From: Streptomyces ambofaciens ATCC 23877
GTDB taxonomy: Bacteria > Actinomycetota > Actinomycetes > Streptomycetales > Streptomycetaceae
Assembly (NCBI RefSeq): GCF_001267885.1
Contig: NZ_CP012382.1
Location: 7,923,001 to 7,987,000, forward strand
Direction: 5' to 3'
Length of the DNA: 64,000 bases
Positions 37,072-45,347 of the stretch are shown here, one piece after another. The notes under the pieces were generated by a model that saw nothing but the letters and a program-made list of their open reading frames with translations, did no database searches and was not told where the DNA came from. The translations under genes and the position numbers were made by a program. How positions within the stretch are numbered: the first letter of the stretch is position 1; each line of letters begins with the position of its first letter.

Positions 37072-37236
37072 ACCGCCACACTCCAATGGCCCTCCGCCCG
37101 CCCTTCCTGAAGGTGCGGGTCACAACCACTCGTTGACGTGGCGACAGCACGACGTATCTGGAGGCGGTCGAAGCGCGTGGATCGGTGTTCCAGCGGTATT
37201 GGACATTGCCGAGTGCTCCTTGGTTGTCTTTCCGGT

Positions 37237-38223
37237 ATGACGCGACATCTCCGACTGCGCTTATCGCTCGCCACGTTGACCGCGTTGGCGCTGCTGGGCG
37301 GCCTCGCCTGTGCGGTGGGTGCACTCACCGGCGACACGCACGCCGCCGACGGGGTGAAGGCCTCCGACAGCGCCGCCCGGGTGCAGGGCAGCGCCTCCTC
37401 CGCTTCCGGCCTGTCCAAGACGCTGAGAGCACTCGAGAAGTCCTACGACGGGCGGATCGGTGCGGTGGGCATCGATCTGGGGGACGGCCGGACGGTCGCG
37501 TACCGCGCCGACGAACGCTTCCCGTTCAATTCCTCGTTCAAGGTGTTCGCATGCGCCGCGGTGCTGGACAAGGCACGCACCGGTGACCCGGGGCTGATGG
37601 AGCAGGTGGTGCGCTGGGAGCCCGCCGACATGGCCGGGTTGACCGCGAACTCCCCGGAGACCACCGAGTACACCGACACCGGGATGACGCCCGCGCAGCT
37701 GTGCCGCGCCGGGATCACCAAGTCCGACGGGTTCGCGGGCAATCTGCTTCTGGAGCAGATCGGCGGGCCGCGCGGGTTGACCGCCTTCTTCCGCGCCGTC
37801 GGCGACCGGTCGAGTCGCCTGGACCGCCCGGAACCTCGGCTGACCGAGTGGGAGCCCGGCGGAGTGCGGGACACCACCACCCCCGCGGCGGCCGCACGGA
37901 CCTTCACCGAACTCACCACCGGTGACACCCTTCAGGGCGGTGACCGGGCGCGATTGGTCGGCTGGTTGAAGGCCAGCGTCACCGGCGCCGACCGGATCAA
38001 GGCGGGGCTGCCGAAGGACTGGACGGTCGGAAACAAGACCGGCACCGGCGGCGCGAGCAACCATGGCACCGCAAGTGACCTGGCGATCGTCTGGCCACCC
38101 GGAACGGACGCGCCGCTCATCCTGTCGGTGTACACCAACCGCAACCACGACAACACCGCACACGACGACAAGGTGATCGCATCCACCGCCACCGCGCTGG
38201 CCACGGCCCTCGGCAGAGTCTGA
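37237..38223 (+). CDS. Class A beta-lactamase
   Basis: 328 residues from ATG 37237. The export signal is MTRHLRLRLSLATLTALALL. The motifs are in order: catalytic Ser 99 in NSSFKVFA, SDG (usual SDN) in ITKSDGFAGNLLLEQ, Glu in EPRLTEWEPGGVRDTTTP, and KTG in VGNKTGTGGASNHGT. It hydrolyses beta-lactam rings outside the membrane. The SDG variant is found in several Streptomyces enzymes. A cysteine after the signal (GGLAC) could make it a lipoprotein, though the box is not ideal. No BlaA/AmpR-type regulator is adjacent. Confidence 0.93.
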   Translation: MTRHLRLRLSLATLTALALLGGLACAVGALTGDTHAADGVKASDSAARVQGSASSASGLSKTLRALEKSYDGRIGAVGIDLGDGRTVAYRADERFPFNSSFKVFACAAVLDKARTGDPGLMEQVVRWEPADMAGLTANSPETTEYTDTGMTPAQLCRAGITKSDGFAGNLLLEQIGGPRGLTAFFRAVGDRSSRLDRPEPRLTEWEPGGVRDTTTPAAAARTFTELTTGDTLQGGDRARLVGWLKASVTGADRIKAGLPKDWTVGNKTGTGGASNHGTASDLAIVWPPGTDAPLILSVYTNRNHDNTAHDDKVIASTATALATALGRV

Positions 38224-38501
38224 GCGGCCATCCGCCCTGCACAGGGCAACCGGGAGGACCCACACGCGAAGCCGACTACGGACAACACCTGACGCGATAG
38301 GCCGGGCCGTACGGGCTCCAGCTGTCCCCAGGTGTCGGGTACCGTGCCGAACGGCTCCACGCTCCGTGCTGCGTCCCCCGCCGGGTCGCCGGCGAGCAGG
38401 CGTTGCGCCTCTCGGTCGGTGAGGGCTGTCGCCATACAGCCACTTCCCGACGCGCACGCGCACCCGACCAGCGGCACCGCGATACGGCTAGTGTCGACGG
38501 C

Positions 38502-38942
38502 ATGAGCGAAAACTCGGAGCGTTCCGTCACCGTCGAACGCATCAGCAGCGGCCAGTTCGTAGCGACCAACGCCCGTGGCGGATCGATCAGCTTCGGTACC
38601 TCCCCGGGTAGCGGTCCGGACACCGGATTCACGCCTGTCGAGTTGTTCCTGGCCGCGATCGGCGGATGCACGGCTGTGGACGTCGACGTCGCCACCGGCC
38701 GACACGCAGAGCCGACCCAGTTCTCCGTGAGGGTCACCGGCGACAAGATCAGCGATGACCTGGGCAACCGCATGACGAACCTCGAGGTCACGTTCACCGT
38801 GGCGTTCCCGGACGGGGAGGAAGCGGAGCGCGCCCGTGCGATCCTGCCCCGTGCGGTCAAGGCATCCCACGACCGTCTCTGCACCGTGAGCAGAACCGTG
38901 GAGACCGGCACGCCCGTGACCACGACGATCGCCGACGCCTGA
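38502..38942 (+). CDS. OsmC-family peroxide-reductase-like protein
   Basis: 146 residues from ATG 38502. The OsmC fold carries both catalytic-type cysteines: GGCTAVDVDVATGR and HDRLCTVSRTVETG. FTPVELFLAAIGGC and NLEVTFTVAFPDG are typical of the YhfA/OsmC branch. It would reduce organic hydroperoxides or act as a related thiol protein. A strong hairpin follows the stop. 38224-38501 shows no convincing gene. Confidence 0.88.
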   Translation: MSENSERSVTVERISSGQFVATNARGGSISFGTSPGSGPDTGFTPVELFLAAIGGCTAVDVDVATGRHAEPTQFSVRVTGDKISDDLGNRMTNLEVTFTVAFPDGEEAERARAILPRAVKASHDRLCTVSRTVETGTPVTTTIADA

Positions 38943-38960
38943 CAGCTGGGCCGCGCAGAG

Positions 38961-39010
38961 GGGTGGGTGGTCGAGCGGCCGCACTTCGCGGCCCTCGCCG
39001 AGACCCACCC
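38961..39010 (+). terminator. Terminator hairpin after osmC-like gene
   Basis: GGGTGGGT (38961-38968) is the inverse of ACCCACCC (39003-39010), with an inner GGCCGC/GCGGCC pairing around ACTTC. It starts 18 bp after the OsmC stop codon. Confidence 0.7.
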
Positions 39011-39164
39011 GTTTTCAGTTGCGTGACCTCCCCGAAGAGACGCCGCGCCCCATGCCGCCGAGACAGGCTGGCCAAGGGATGAGGCGACAGAGCAAGGGCT
39101 CCGTCACCTATCCCGGCCGGCCAGCCAGCCCGGCTCACCGGCCACCGCCGCGCGCGGCGGCGTC

Positions 39165-39362
39165 CTACCTGCGTTGCCGGTGGGGTGGCGTCGGTGGTTC
39201 TCGGTCCTCAGGCAGCCCGGCCCACACGCGTGCGGCCATTGCGTCAGCCTCGTCCTGCGGTGTCCCGGCCTGCACCAGGATGATTCCACGGGACTGGTCC
39301 GGAAACGTGACCTCCCGCATTGCCGTACCCAGCGGGCGCGGGCCCATCGGCTCGTCCGGCAT
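39165..39362 (-). CDS. Small hypothetical protein, 65 residues
   Basis: ATG 39362 is preceded by GAAGGGAGG at ideal distance, the best ribosome site nearby. The protein has natural composition (MPDEPMGPRPLGTAMREVTF, GIILVQAGTPQDEADAMAAR). No family recognised, and the tail is basic and proline-rich. Confidence 0.55.
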   Translation of the reverse strand: MPDEPMGPRPLGTAMREVTFPDQSRGIILVQAGTPQDEADAMAARVWAGLPEDREPPTPPHRQRR

Positions 39363-39550
39363 GGCGGCCTCCCTTCGACGGCTGCCGCCCAGGTTACGGG
39401 GACGTCCCCGGAAAATGGGGACCCTCGTCCGGACGGGGCACAACCGCGAGTCGCGACAGGACGGAACACGTCCCTGACAGACCAAGCGGGGGAGCGGGTA
39501 CTGGCAGTAGCCAGTGTGCATGCGTGATCCGGTGTCTGGGAGGAGCGACG

Positions 39551-39706
39551 GTGACGTCCGCCTCCCGAACAGGTGCGCCATGGCCGCGGGCACGGTTGGT
39601 GGGGTTGTTCGTCACCGTCACCGCCAAGACCGCCACCGATGTCGCCGAACGCATCCCCCGCGATGCCCTCGATGTACGCTGCGCCGCTGCGGAGATCCGC
39701 GCTTGA
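39551..39706 (+). CDS. Possible small protein, 51 residues
   Basis: GTG 39551 has GGGAGGAG 6 nt upstream. The product (ARLVGLFVTVTAKTATDVAE, RIPRDALDVRCAAAEIRA) looks more natural than alternative frames but matches nothing I know. The rest of 39363-39866 shows no gene. Confidence 0.35.
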   Translation: MTSASRTGAPWPRARLVGLFVTVTAKTATDVAERIPRDALDVRCAAAEIRA

Positions 39707-39866
39707 ACACGGATGTAGGCACTGGCCAGGCCACAGGTCGTGCCCAAGCCGGCTCGCCAGGTTTCCGCGTCGCGCAGGCAGCCTGCGAGAGGTGCGCTGC
39801 GCCCGCTTTGAGCTAGGCCGCGTGCTTCGGCTGCGCACACGGTCCCCAGTCGGCGGTGGAGGGCGG

Positions 39867-40658
39867 TCACTGTTCTTGGTGGGTGAAGACGCGGTCGAAG
39901 CGCAGGGCGGCCAGGTCGTGGCGCTGGATGGCCCAGACGACGGTGGCGGATTCGATGGAGTCGAGGTCCTCGTCCTGGCAGGTCCAGGATGCCAGGTTCA
40001 CCCAGTCTTCACCGTCCTCGGCTTCCAACAGCTCGTCCAGTTCCGTGGCCGTTGCATTGCCGCCGAGCTGGATGGGCCCGCTCACGTCCAGGAGTTGCGG
40101 GTCGGTCGCCCTTTGCCAGACTTCGCCGAGCTTGAGGGCGAGGTCCTCCTGCTCTTCGTCGTGCTCTTCGCCCCACTGTTTGCGGGCGAAGTCGTACGAG
40201 TCGAGTGCGGAGAGGCCGGACCCGACGATGCCGAGGGGCCGCTGTCGGTACGGGCTCTGAGTCGACGAGGGCCCCGTGGAGGGACGTGGCCTGGTCGGCG
40301 TACCGGCCGGGACGTAGCGCACGGCGTCGGAGGTGATGCCTTCGCCGTTGCCGTCCCACTCGACAGAGGCGAAGAACAGCAGCCGGCCGTCGGGGGGCAG
40401 CGGAAGATCGGTTGCGCGCTCCGGCAGCAGAGCGCAGTCGATGGAGAAGACGAAGGGGTTGGCTGGGATCGGCGCGCCCAACGGCAGGGACGGATCACCG
40501 CCCCTCTGGCCCACGCACCGCGGCCCGTTGCTCTCTGCGAGATGAATCGCGGGGCGGACGCCGCGTATGAACGCCTCGACGGTCTGCGGGGGAAGATTCC
40601 TGGCGGCGGCCTGGGAACGGAAGAGCTCCGCGGCGACAGCGAGGTTTTTCTCGAACAT
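39867..40658 (-). CDS. DUF1963 (YwqG-like) protein
   Basis: 263 residues from ATG 40658. The YwqG/DUF1963 pattern is visible: GQRGGDPSLPLGAPIPANPF, LLFFASVEWDGNGEGIT, and a C-terminal VVWAIQRHDLAALRFDRVF. These proteins often sit with polymorphic-toxin or immunity genes, and function is unknown. The next upstream gene on the same strand, at 40771, is another protein of unknown function. Confidence 0.7.
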   Translation of the reverse strand: MFEKNLAVAAELFRSQAAARNLPPQTVEAFIRGVRPAIHLAESNGPRCVGQRGGDPSLPLGAPIPANPFVFSIDCALLPERATDLPLPPDGRLLFFASVEWDGNGEGITSDAVRYVPAGTPTRPRPSTGPSSTQSPYRQRPLGIVGSGLSALDSYDFARKQWGEEHDEEQEDLALKLGEVWQRATDPQLLDVSGPIQLGGNATATELDELLEAEDGEDWVNLASWTCQDEDLDSIESATVVWAIQRHDLAALRFDRVFTHQEQ

Positions 40659-40770
40659 GCATGCACCCTAAGGGAGGTGCGCTGTCCACGACGTCGTAAC
40701 CGAGGCCCTGGAACTGCTCGATGCGGTACCGGAGTTCAGGGCATCAGCGATGGACGCTTCCAGCCTGCCG

Positions 40771-41391
40771 TCATCGGCCGTGTCGGATGAGGACCTCTCG
40801 CACGCTGGTCAGGTCCGCTTCCTTCTGCTTTTCGTCGTCGTACCGACCGTCCTCTTCCCGGATCGCGACGCTGGTCTCCGCGGTGAAGTCCTGGCCGAAC
40901 CGGTAGACGCCCAGGCAGTAGTCGAAACCGGACTCGCCGAAGAGGTCCACGTCCTCGCGGCGGCAGTGCTCCGCCAGACCGCTGGACACGTGCCAGTGTG
41001 TGCCGTCGTACCAGAAGACACCGCCTGCGTAGTGAATGGTCCGGCCCGTCGCGGAGTCCGTGAGGTTCAGAGACTCGTAGTTTTCGGGACGGTCGCGGAC
41101 CAGGGCGACCAGGGGTTCGGGGACGCCCTCGAAGAAGGACTCCTGAAGGGCGAAATCTTCCTCGGCGTACAGGTTCAGCGACGACTCGTGGTCGAACGTC
41201 AGCAGGAGTACGCGGCCGTCGTCCGTGAAGTACCAGACGGCGGACTGGCCGCCGCGGTCGTTCCATGCCAGCCGGTGTGCGCCGGCCACCGTCACCGGTT
41301 TGACCTCGGCGAGGTCGTCCACGACGGCCGCTCGGTGCCGTACTTCTGGGAGGGGTGTCGCCACCAGGGCGTCCCATATCGCGTTACTCAT
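40771..41391 (-). CDS. Hypothetical protein, 206 residues
   Basis: ATG 41391 starts SNAIWDALVATPLPEV. The product is soluble with an aromatic-rich middle (RLAWNDRGGQSAVWYFTDDG, GRTIHYAGGVFWYDGTHWHV) and acidic patches, in the style of SUKH/immunity-like proteins, but I cannot place it in a family. The minus-strand neighbour is the DUF1963 gene, 112 bp downstream. Confidence 0.6.
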   Translation of the reverse strand: MSNAIWDALVATPLPEVRHRAAVVDDLAEVKPVTVAGAHRLAWNDRGGQSAVWYFTDDGRVLLLTFDHESSLNLYAEEDFALQESFFEGVPEPLVALVRDRPENYESLNLTDSATGRTIHYAGGVFWYDGTHWHVSSGLAEHCRREDVDLFGESGFDYCLGVYRFGQDFTAETSVAIREEDGRYDDEKQKEADLTSVREVLIRHGR

Positions 41392-41685
41392 GGCCGCAGA
41401 GTATCCACCGCCTACGACAAGGCCGTCACGGACCATCTCGCCGACCTCCCCGTCGCCTCATCTGGTCAGCAGGGCGCGTTGGGCGCTGCTGACTGCAGAC
41501 GGACGGGGCGCCGCTCCAGCCTTTCCGCTTGACCCCCTCGTCACTCGATGTGGTGACATGTGGTAGTTGATTCACTGCAAGGAGTTACTATCGCTGCACC
41601 AGTGCGACGCGTCAGAGGTGTCGTGGTGTCAGGCAGAGCCGATCGACTGGTCGTCCATCGCCATGGCTCACCTCAAGGAGTGTTC

Positions 41686-42078
41686 GTGAAGCTCTCCCTC
41701 CGTCCTCGCCGTGCCGTTCTGGCGGCAGCGTCCGGTGCCCTCACCGCGCTGGCCGCGGTGGCGCTTCCGGGTCCGGCCCATGCCGAGTCCGTGCGTGGTC
41801 CAGAAGTGCGTCAGGCGGCTGCCGGGTCCCTCGCCCCGTGCGGCTTCTTCCGGTACAGCGTCCGCGAGTCCCAGTTCGCCGGCTACGGCCACTGTGGAGA
41901 GACGACGGTACTGGTCCACGTCGACGTCAGGGGCGGTGGCAGTACGAACGACTACCACCTCTGTGTCGGCCCCGGCGCCACCCAACTGCCCGGCGCCGGT
42001 CCGAACTACCTCAACGCGTACTACATCGGTGGAGCCGGTTGCGCTCTCGGGTCACGTACGGGGCACTCGGCCCACTGA
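41686..42078 (+). CDS. Secreted cysteine-containing protein (DUF6355-like)
   Basis: 130 residues from GTG 41686, with AAGGAG upstream. The Sec signal (MKLSLRPRRAVLAAASGALT, cleavage near AHA) leads to a short domain with four cysteines (APCGFFRYSV, GYGHCGETTVLVHVDV, YHLCVGPGAT, GGAGCALG), probably two disulfides. This resembles small secreted Streptomyces proteins annotated DUF6355; that assignment is from memory. Confidence 0.65.
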   Translation: MKLSLRPRRAVLAAASGALTALAAVALPGPAHAESVRGPEVRQAAAGSLAPCGFFRYSVRESQFAGYGHCGETTVLVHVDVRGGGSTNDYHLCVGPGATQLPGAGPNYLNAYYIGGAGCALGSRTGHSAH

Positions 42079-42179
42079 GCCGAGCCCGAGGGTTGGATGG
42101 GCCGTCCGCACCGCTGCCCACGTGAGCGTCGGTGATGTTCGCGTAGATCGATCAGGGTCAGGGCGACACCGGGGAAGGC

Positions 42180-43169
42180 CTAGGACGCGTGGGCGGGGCG
42201 GCGTGTGCGCAGGACGAGGGTCGTGCCGCCCGCGACGGCGAGTGCCGAGGCTCCCGCCATGGCGGCGAGCGCCGGAGCGGACGTGCCGGTGCCGGCGAGG
42301 CTGGGGCGGGAGTCTTCGGCCGCCCGCAGGATCAGTCGGGTGACGTCACCGGGATTGGTCTCCATGACTGCGTGCGGCGCGTCGACCTCGACGGTGGTGG
42401 AGTCGGCACGCTCGGCCATGAAGCGCAGGTTCTCGGTGCCGATGGTGCGGTCGTCCGTGGGTACCAGGTACCAGGAGGGGATCGTCTTCCAGGCCGCTGC
42501 CTCGGTCGGCTCCGATCCGGTGACGACCGCCGCAGGGCGCTGGGCTGCCGCCAGGATGTCGGCCTGGCTCCGGTCGAGCCGGTCACTCAGGAACACGTCG
42601 CTGAACTTGTCGGGCTTGATGTACAGGTCCACATCCGTGGGCCCGTCGCCGAGGGGGACTGCGTCCAGGGCGGTGGGCACGGGAGCCTCGGGGTCGTCCG
42701 TGAGGCGACTGCCGGGGTATTTGGCCGCCAGTTCCAGCGTGGTCTCACCCTTGTCCGGCGCGAAGCCCGCCACGTAGACGAGCGAGGTGACGTTCGGGTT
42801 CCCGGCTGCGGCGTTGGTGATCACGGCGCCGCCGTAGGAGTGGCCGACCAGGACGATGGGTCCCTTGATCGACTTGAGTCGGGCCGAGAGGTAGGCGGCG
42901 TCGCCCGACAGGCTCCGCAGAGGATTGGCCGTGGCGACGACCGGGTAACCCTGGGACTGCAGTCTCTCGGAGATCTCGTCCCAGCCGGAGGCGTCCGCCC
43001 AGGCCCCGTGCACGAGCACGATCGTCGGCTTGATGCTCGCGTGGGACCCGGTGGGACCGCCGCTCTCGGAGGCCGCGGTCGGCATGGCCGCGAGGAGGAC
43101 GGTCGCGGGGACGGCCAGCGCGAGGGGGAGGATGCGCCCGGCGCGGGGGTGCTGCGCTATTCGCTTCAT
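42180..43169 (-). CDS. Cell-wall-anchored alpha/beta hydrolase with LAxTG sorting signal
   Basis: 329 residues from ATG 43169, with GGAAG upstream. A Sec signal (LPLALAVPATVLLAAMPTAA) is followed by an alpha/beta hydrolase: oxyanion LVHGAWADASGWDEIS, nucleophile LVGHSYGGAVITNA, a late Asp in VPTDDRT and His in APHAVMETNP. The C-terminus has LAGTG, then a hydrophobic helix (ALAAMAGASALAVAGGTTLV) and RTRRP: a class E sortase LAxTG signal. So it is probably linked to the cell wall. The fold resembles salicylate-esterase/HNL-type hydrolases; substrate unknown. Confidence 0.85.
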   Translation of the reverse strand: MKRIAQHPRAGRILPLALAVPATVLLAAMPTAASESGGPTGSHASIKPTIVLVHGAWADASGWDEISERLQSQGYPVVATANPLRSLSGDAAYLSARLKSIKGPIVLVGHSYGGAVITNAAAGNPNVTSLVYVAGFAPDKGETTLELAAKYPGSRLTDDPEAPVPTALDAVPLGDGPTDVDLYIKPDKFSDVFLSDRLDRSQADILAAAQRPAAVVTGSEPTEAAAWKTIPSWYLVPTDDRTIGTENLRFMAERADSTTVEVDAPHAVMETNPGDVTRLILRAAEDSRPSLAGTGTSAPALAAMAGASALAVAGGTTLVLRTRRPAHAS

Positions 43170-43436
43170 GTTCACTTCCGTGTGGAGGGGGCTGCTCGCC
43201 GTCGACATTGCTCCGGGCCCGGTCACGCGCACAGCCGGGGAGGTCCAGGCGGGTGACTGCTCTGTTCACTCATTCGAACGAAGTGAAGAAAGTCGGGCAT
43301 ACCAGTAGATTTGGTTCCTGGGGTCGCGACCGACCGCGCGTCACCAGCGCCACGCCGGTTCCGGCGGCCGCCTCACCGCGTGGGCATCGCCACACGGGCA
43401 CCGCACCGCATCGACAGATCCGAGCGGAGGAACGCC

Positions 43437-44267
43437 GTGGGAACGGTCACTACACAGGACGGCACGGAAATCTTCTACAAGGATTGGGGACCACGCGACG
43501 CCCAGCCGATCGTGTTCCACCACGGCTGGCCGCTGAGCAGCGACGACTGGGACAACCAGATGCTCTACTTCCTGGGCCACGGTTACCGCGTCATCGCGCA
43601 CGACCGGCGCGGCCACGGGCGTTCCAGTCAGAGCGCGTCCGGCCACGAGATGGACACCTACGCAGCCGACGTAGCGGCGATGACCGACGCACTCGACCTG
43701 CACGACGCCGTCCACATCGGCCACTCCACCGGAGGCGGCGAAGTCGCCCGGTACGTGGCACGGGCCAAGCCGGGCAGGGTGGCGAAGGCCGTGCTCGTCG
43801 GCGCCGTGCCGCCCCTCATGGTCAAGTCCGAGGCCAACCCCGGCGGCCTGCCCATCGAGGTCTTCGACGGCTTCCGGGCCTCGCTCGCGGCCAACCGTGC
43901 CCAGTTCTACATCGACGTGCCGGCCGGGCCGTTCTACGGGTTCAACCGTCCCGGCGCCGAGGTGTCGCAGGGCGTGATCGACAACTGGTGGCGGCAGGGC
44001 ATGCGCGGCGCGGCCAACGCTCACTACCTCTGTATCAAGGCCTTCTCCGAGACGGACTTCACCGAGGACCTGAAGCAGATCGACGTACCCGTCCTGGTGG
44101 CGCACGGCACCGACGACCAGATCGTCCCCTACGACGACTCGGCACCGCTGTCGGTGAAGCTGCTGCGCAACGGCAGGCTGAAGAGCTACGACGGCTACCC
44201 GCACGGAATGCTGACCACGCACCCCGAGGTCCTGAACCCCGACCTCCTCGCGTTCGTCAAGGAATAG
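43437..44267 (+). CDS. Alpha/beta hydrolase, non-heme chloroperoxidase/esterase type
   Basis: 276 residues from GTG 43437 with GGAGG 6 nt upstream. The chloroperoxidase/esterase subgroup is clear: [29 protein letters not shown], nucleophile [16 protein letters not shown], acid HGTDDQIVP and His in [16 protein letters not shown]. It probably hydrolyses esters, with perhydrolase activity possible. Divergent from the wall-anchored hydrolase; the 267-bp gap holds an AT-rich segment (43265-43315) likely to contain the promoters. Confidence 0.92.
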   Translation: MGTVTTQDGTEIFYKDWGPRDAQPIVFHHGWPLSSDDWDNQMLYFLGHGYRVIAHDRRGHGRSSQSASGHEMDTYAADVAAMTDALDLHDAVHIGHSTGGGEVARYVARAKPGRVAKAVLVGAVPPLMVKSEANPGGLPIEVFDGFRASLAANRAQFYIDVPAGPFYGFNRPGAEVSQGVIDNWWRQGMRGAANAHYLCIKAFSETDFTEDLKQIDVPVLVAHGTDDQIVPYDDSAPLSVKLLRNGRLKSYDGYPHGMLTTHPEVLNPDLLAFVKE

Positions 44268-44343
44268 AGCGGGACACGCTGCCGGTCGGCTTCCCCGTTC
44301 ACGTTCCGGGGACTCTCGGCGCGCCCCCTCTCAGGAGGCGGTG

Positions 44344-44886
44344 ATGCGGACGAAAACCTCCGGGGTGACGGTGCGGCGCTGCGCGTCGATCGACGTGATC
44401 CTGCGGCAGCACCGCATCGCTCTGGGCGCCGACTTCCACACCTATCGCCACCACGTCTACCGCGGCCTGAACTACCAGTTGGCGCTGCTCGGGCGGGACC
44501 GCCCGTCCACGACGATGCAACTTGCCTGGGCTGTGCACGACTTGGGTATGTGGACGGCCGGGACGTTCGACTACCTCGGGCCGTCGGCCGGGCTCGCCCG
44601 TCGGCACGCCCCGGCCGTGGGTCGGGTGGACCTCCCGCTCGCCCTCACCATGATCGCGACGCATCACCGGGTGCGCTCCGTGCCGGACCCGGAGGTCGAG
44701 ACGTTCCGTCGTGCGGACCTGGTCGACGTCCTGCACGGCCTGCCCCCGACAGCGTCGGGACGTGTTCCGGTGCGGGCCGTGACCCGCGTCTTCCCCTACC
44801 TGGGCCTTCACCGGTGCCTGCTGCGGCGGGCCGCGGCGTACGCGTGCCGGCACCCCCGTAAACCACTGCCGATGGTGCGCTGGTGA
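44344..44886 (+). CDS. HD-domain protein
   Basis: 180 residues from ATG 44344, preceded by AGGAGG; GTG 44341 is adjacent. HD phosphohydrolase pattern: HHVYRGLNYQLALLG, AWAVHDLGMWTAGTFDYL (the HD pair), then ATHHRV. It may act on phosphorylated or nucleotide substrates. A short hydrophobic region is present, but no signal or clear membrane helices. Confidence 0.75.
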   Translation: MRTKTSGVTVRRCASIDVILRQHRIALGADFHTYRHHVYRGLNYQLALLGRDRPSTTMQLAWAVHDLGMWTAGTFDYLGPSAGLARRHAPAVGRVDLPLALTMIATHHRVRSVPDPEVETFRRADLVDVLHGLPPTASGRVPVRAVTRVFPYLGLHRCLLRRAAAYACRHPRKPLPMVRW

Positions 44887-45347
44887 GGGCGAGGAGCGCG
44901 GGGCGCGGCCGGGCCCCGGCGCGCCCCGCCCCGGCTCAGGCGTGGGCGAGGGCCCAGTCGAGTGCACGGTCGGCCACTTCCTGCCAGCCCTCCCGGAGCG
45001 GCCTTCGCGCGACAGGGGTTGTGATGGATCGCAGTGATCGTGCCGGTGATCCGGGTCCTGGGCTTGCTCTTCCGATCCGCGGACAGCGGCGGCCCGGAGC
45101 GCCGCTGGTGCCGCTGGTGCGAAGCCGCCCGGAGCCACTCCGGGTGAAATGGACTGAACACGGTGACGGCCGGCAGCAGGGCGAGAAGCGGGGGCCAAGG
45201 CCGCCGTCCGCCGCACGGCCTCCCTCTCGGCCCAGCCGTGCACGGCGTGCGTCGAGGGCGCCCCGCCGGCCCGGCGCCCGTGCCGGTGTGCTCACCCGTC
45301 TGCCGGGCACGGCCGCGAGGTGCAGGCGCCTGCGGCAGACTGAGGGC
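44887..45347. other. Gap before the PP2C gene
   Basis: 460 bp without a supported gene. The minus-strand tail EGWQEVADRALDWALAHA ending at 44936 looks like the natural C-terminus of some protein, but nothing upstream in that frame fits, so at most a relic. Confidence 0.4.

Noticed and set aside
37932..38436. Possible small minus-strand protein starting MATALTDREAQRLLAGDP
   Set aside because: The frame runs into the 3' end of the beta-lactamase gene with no family match or ribosome site.
44936..45010. Natural-looking C-terminal tail EGWQEVADRALDWALAHA
   Set aside because: Too short and nothing upstream in frame supports a gene; noted only as a possible relic.
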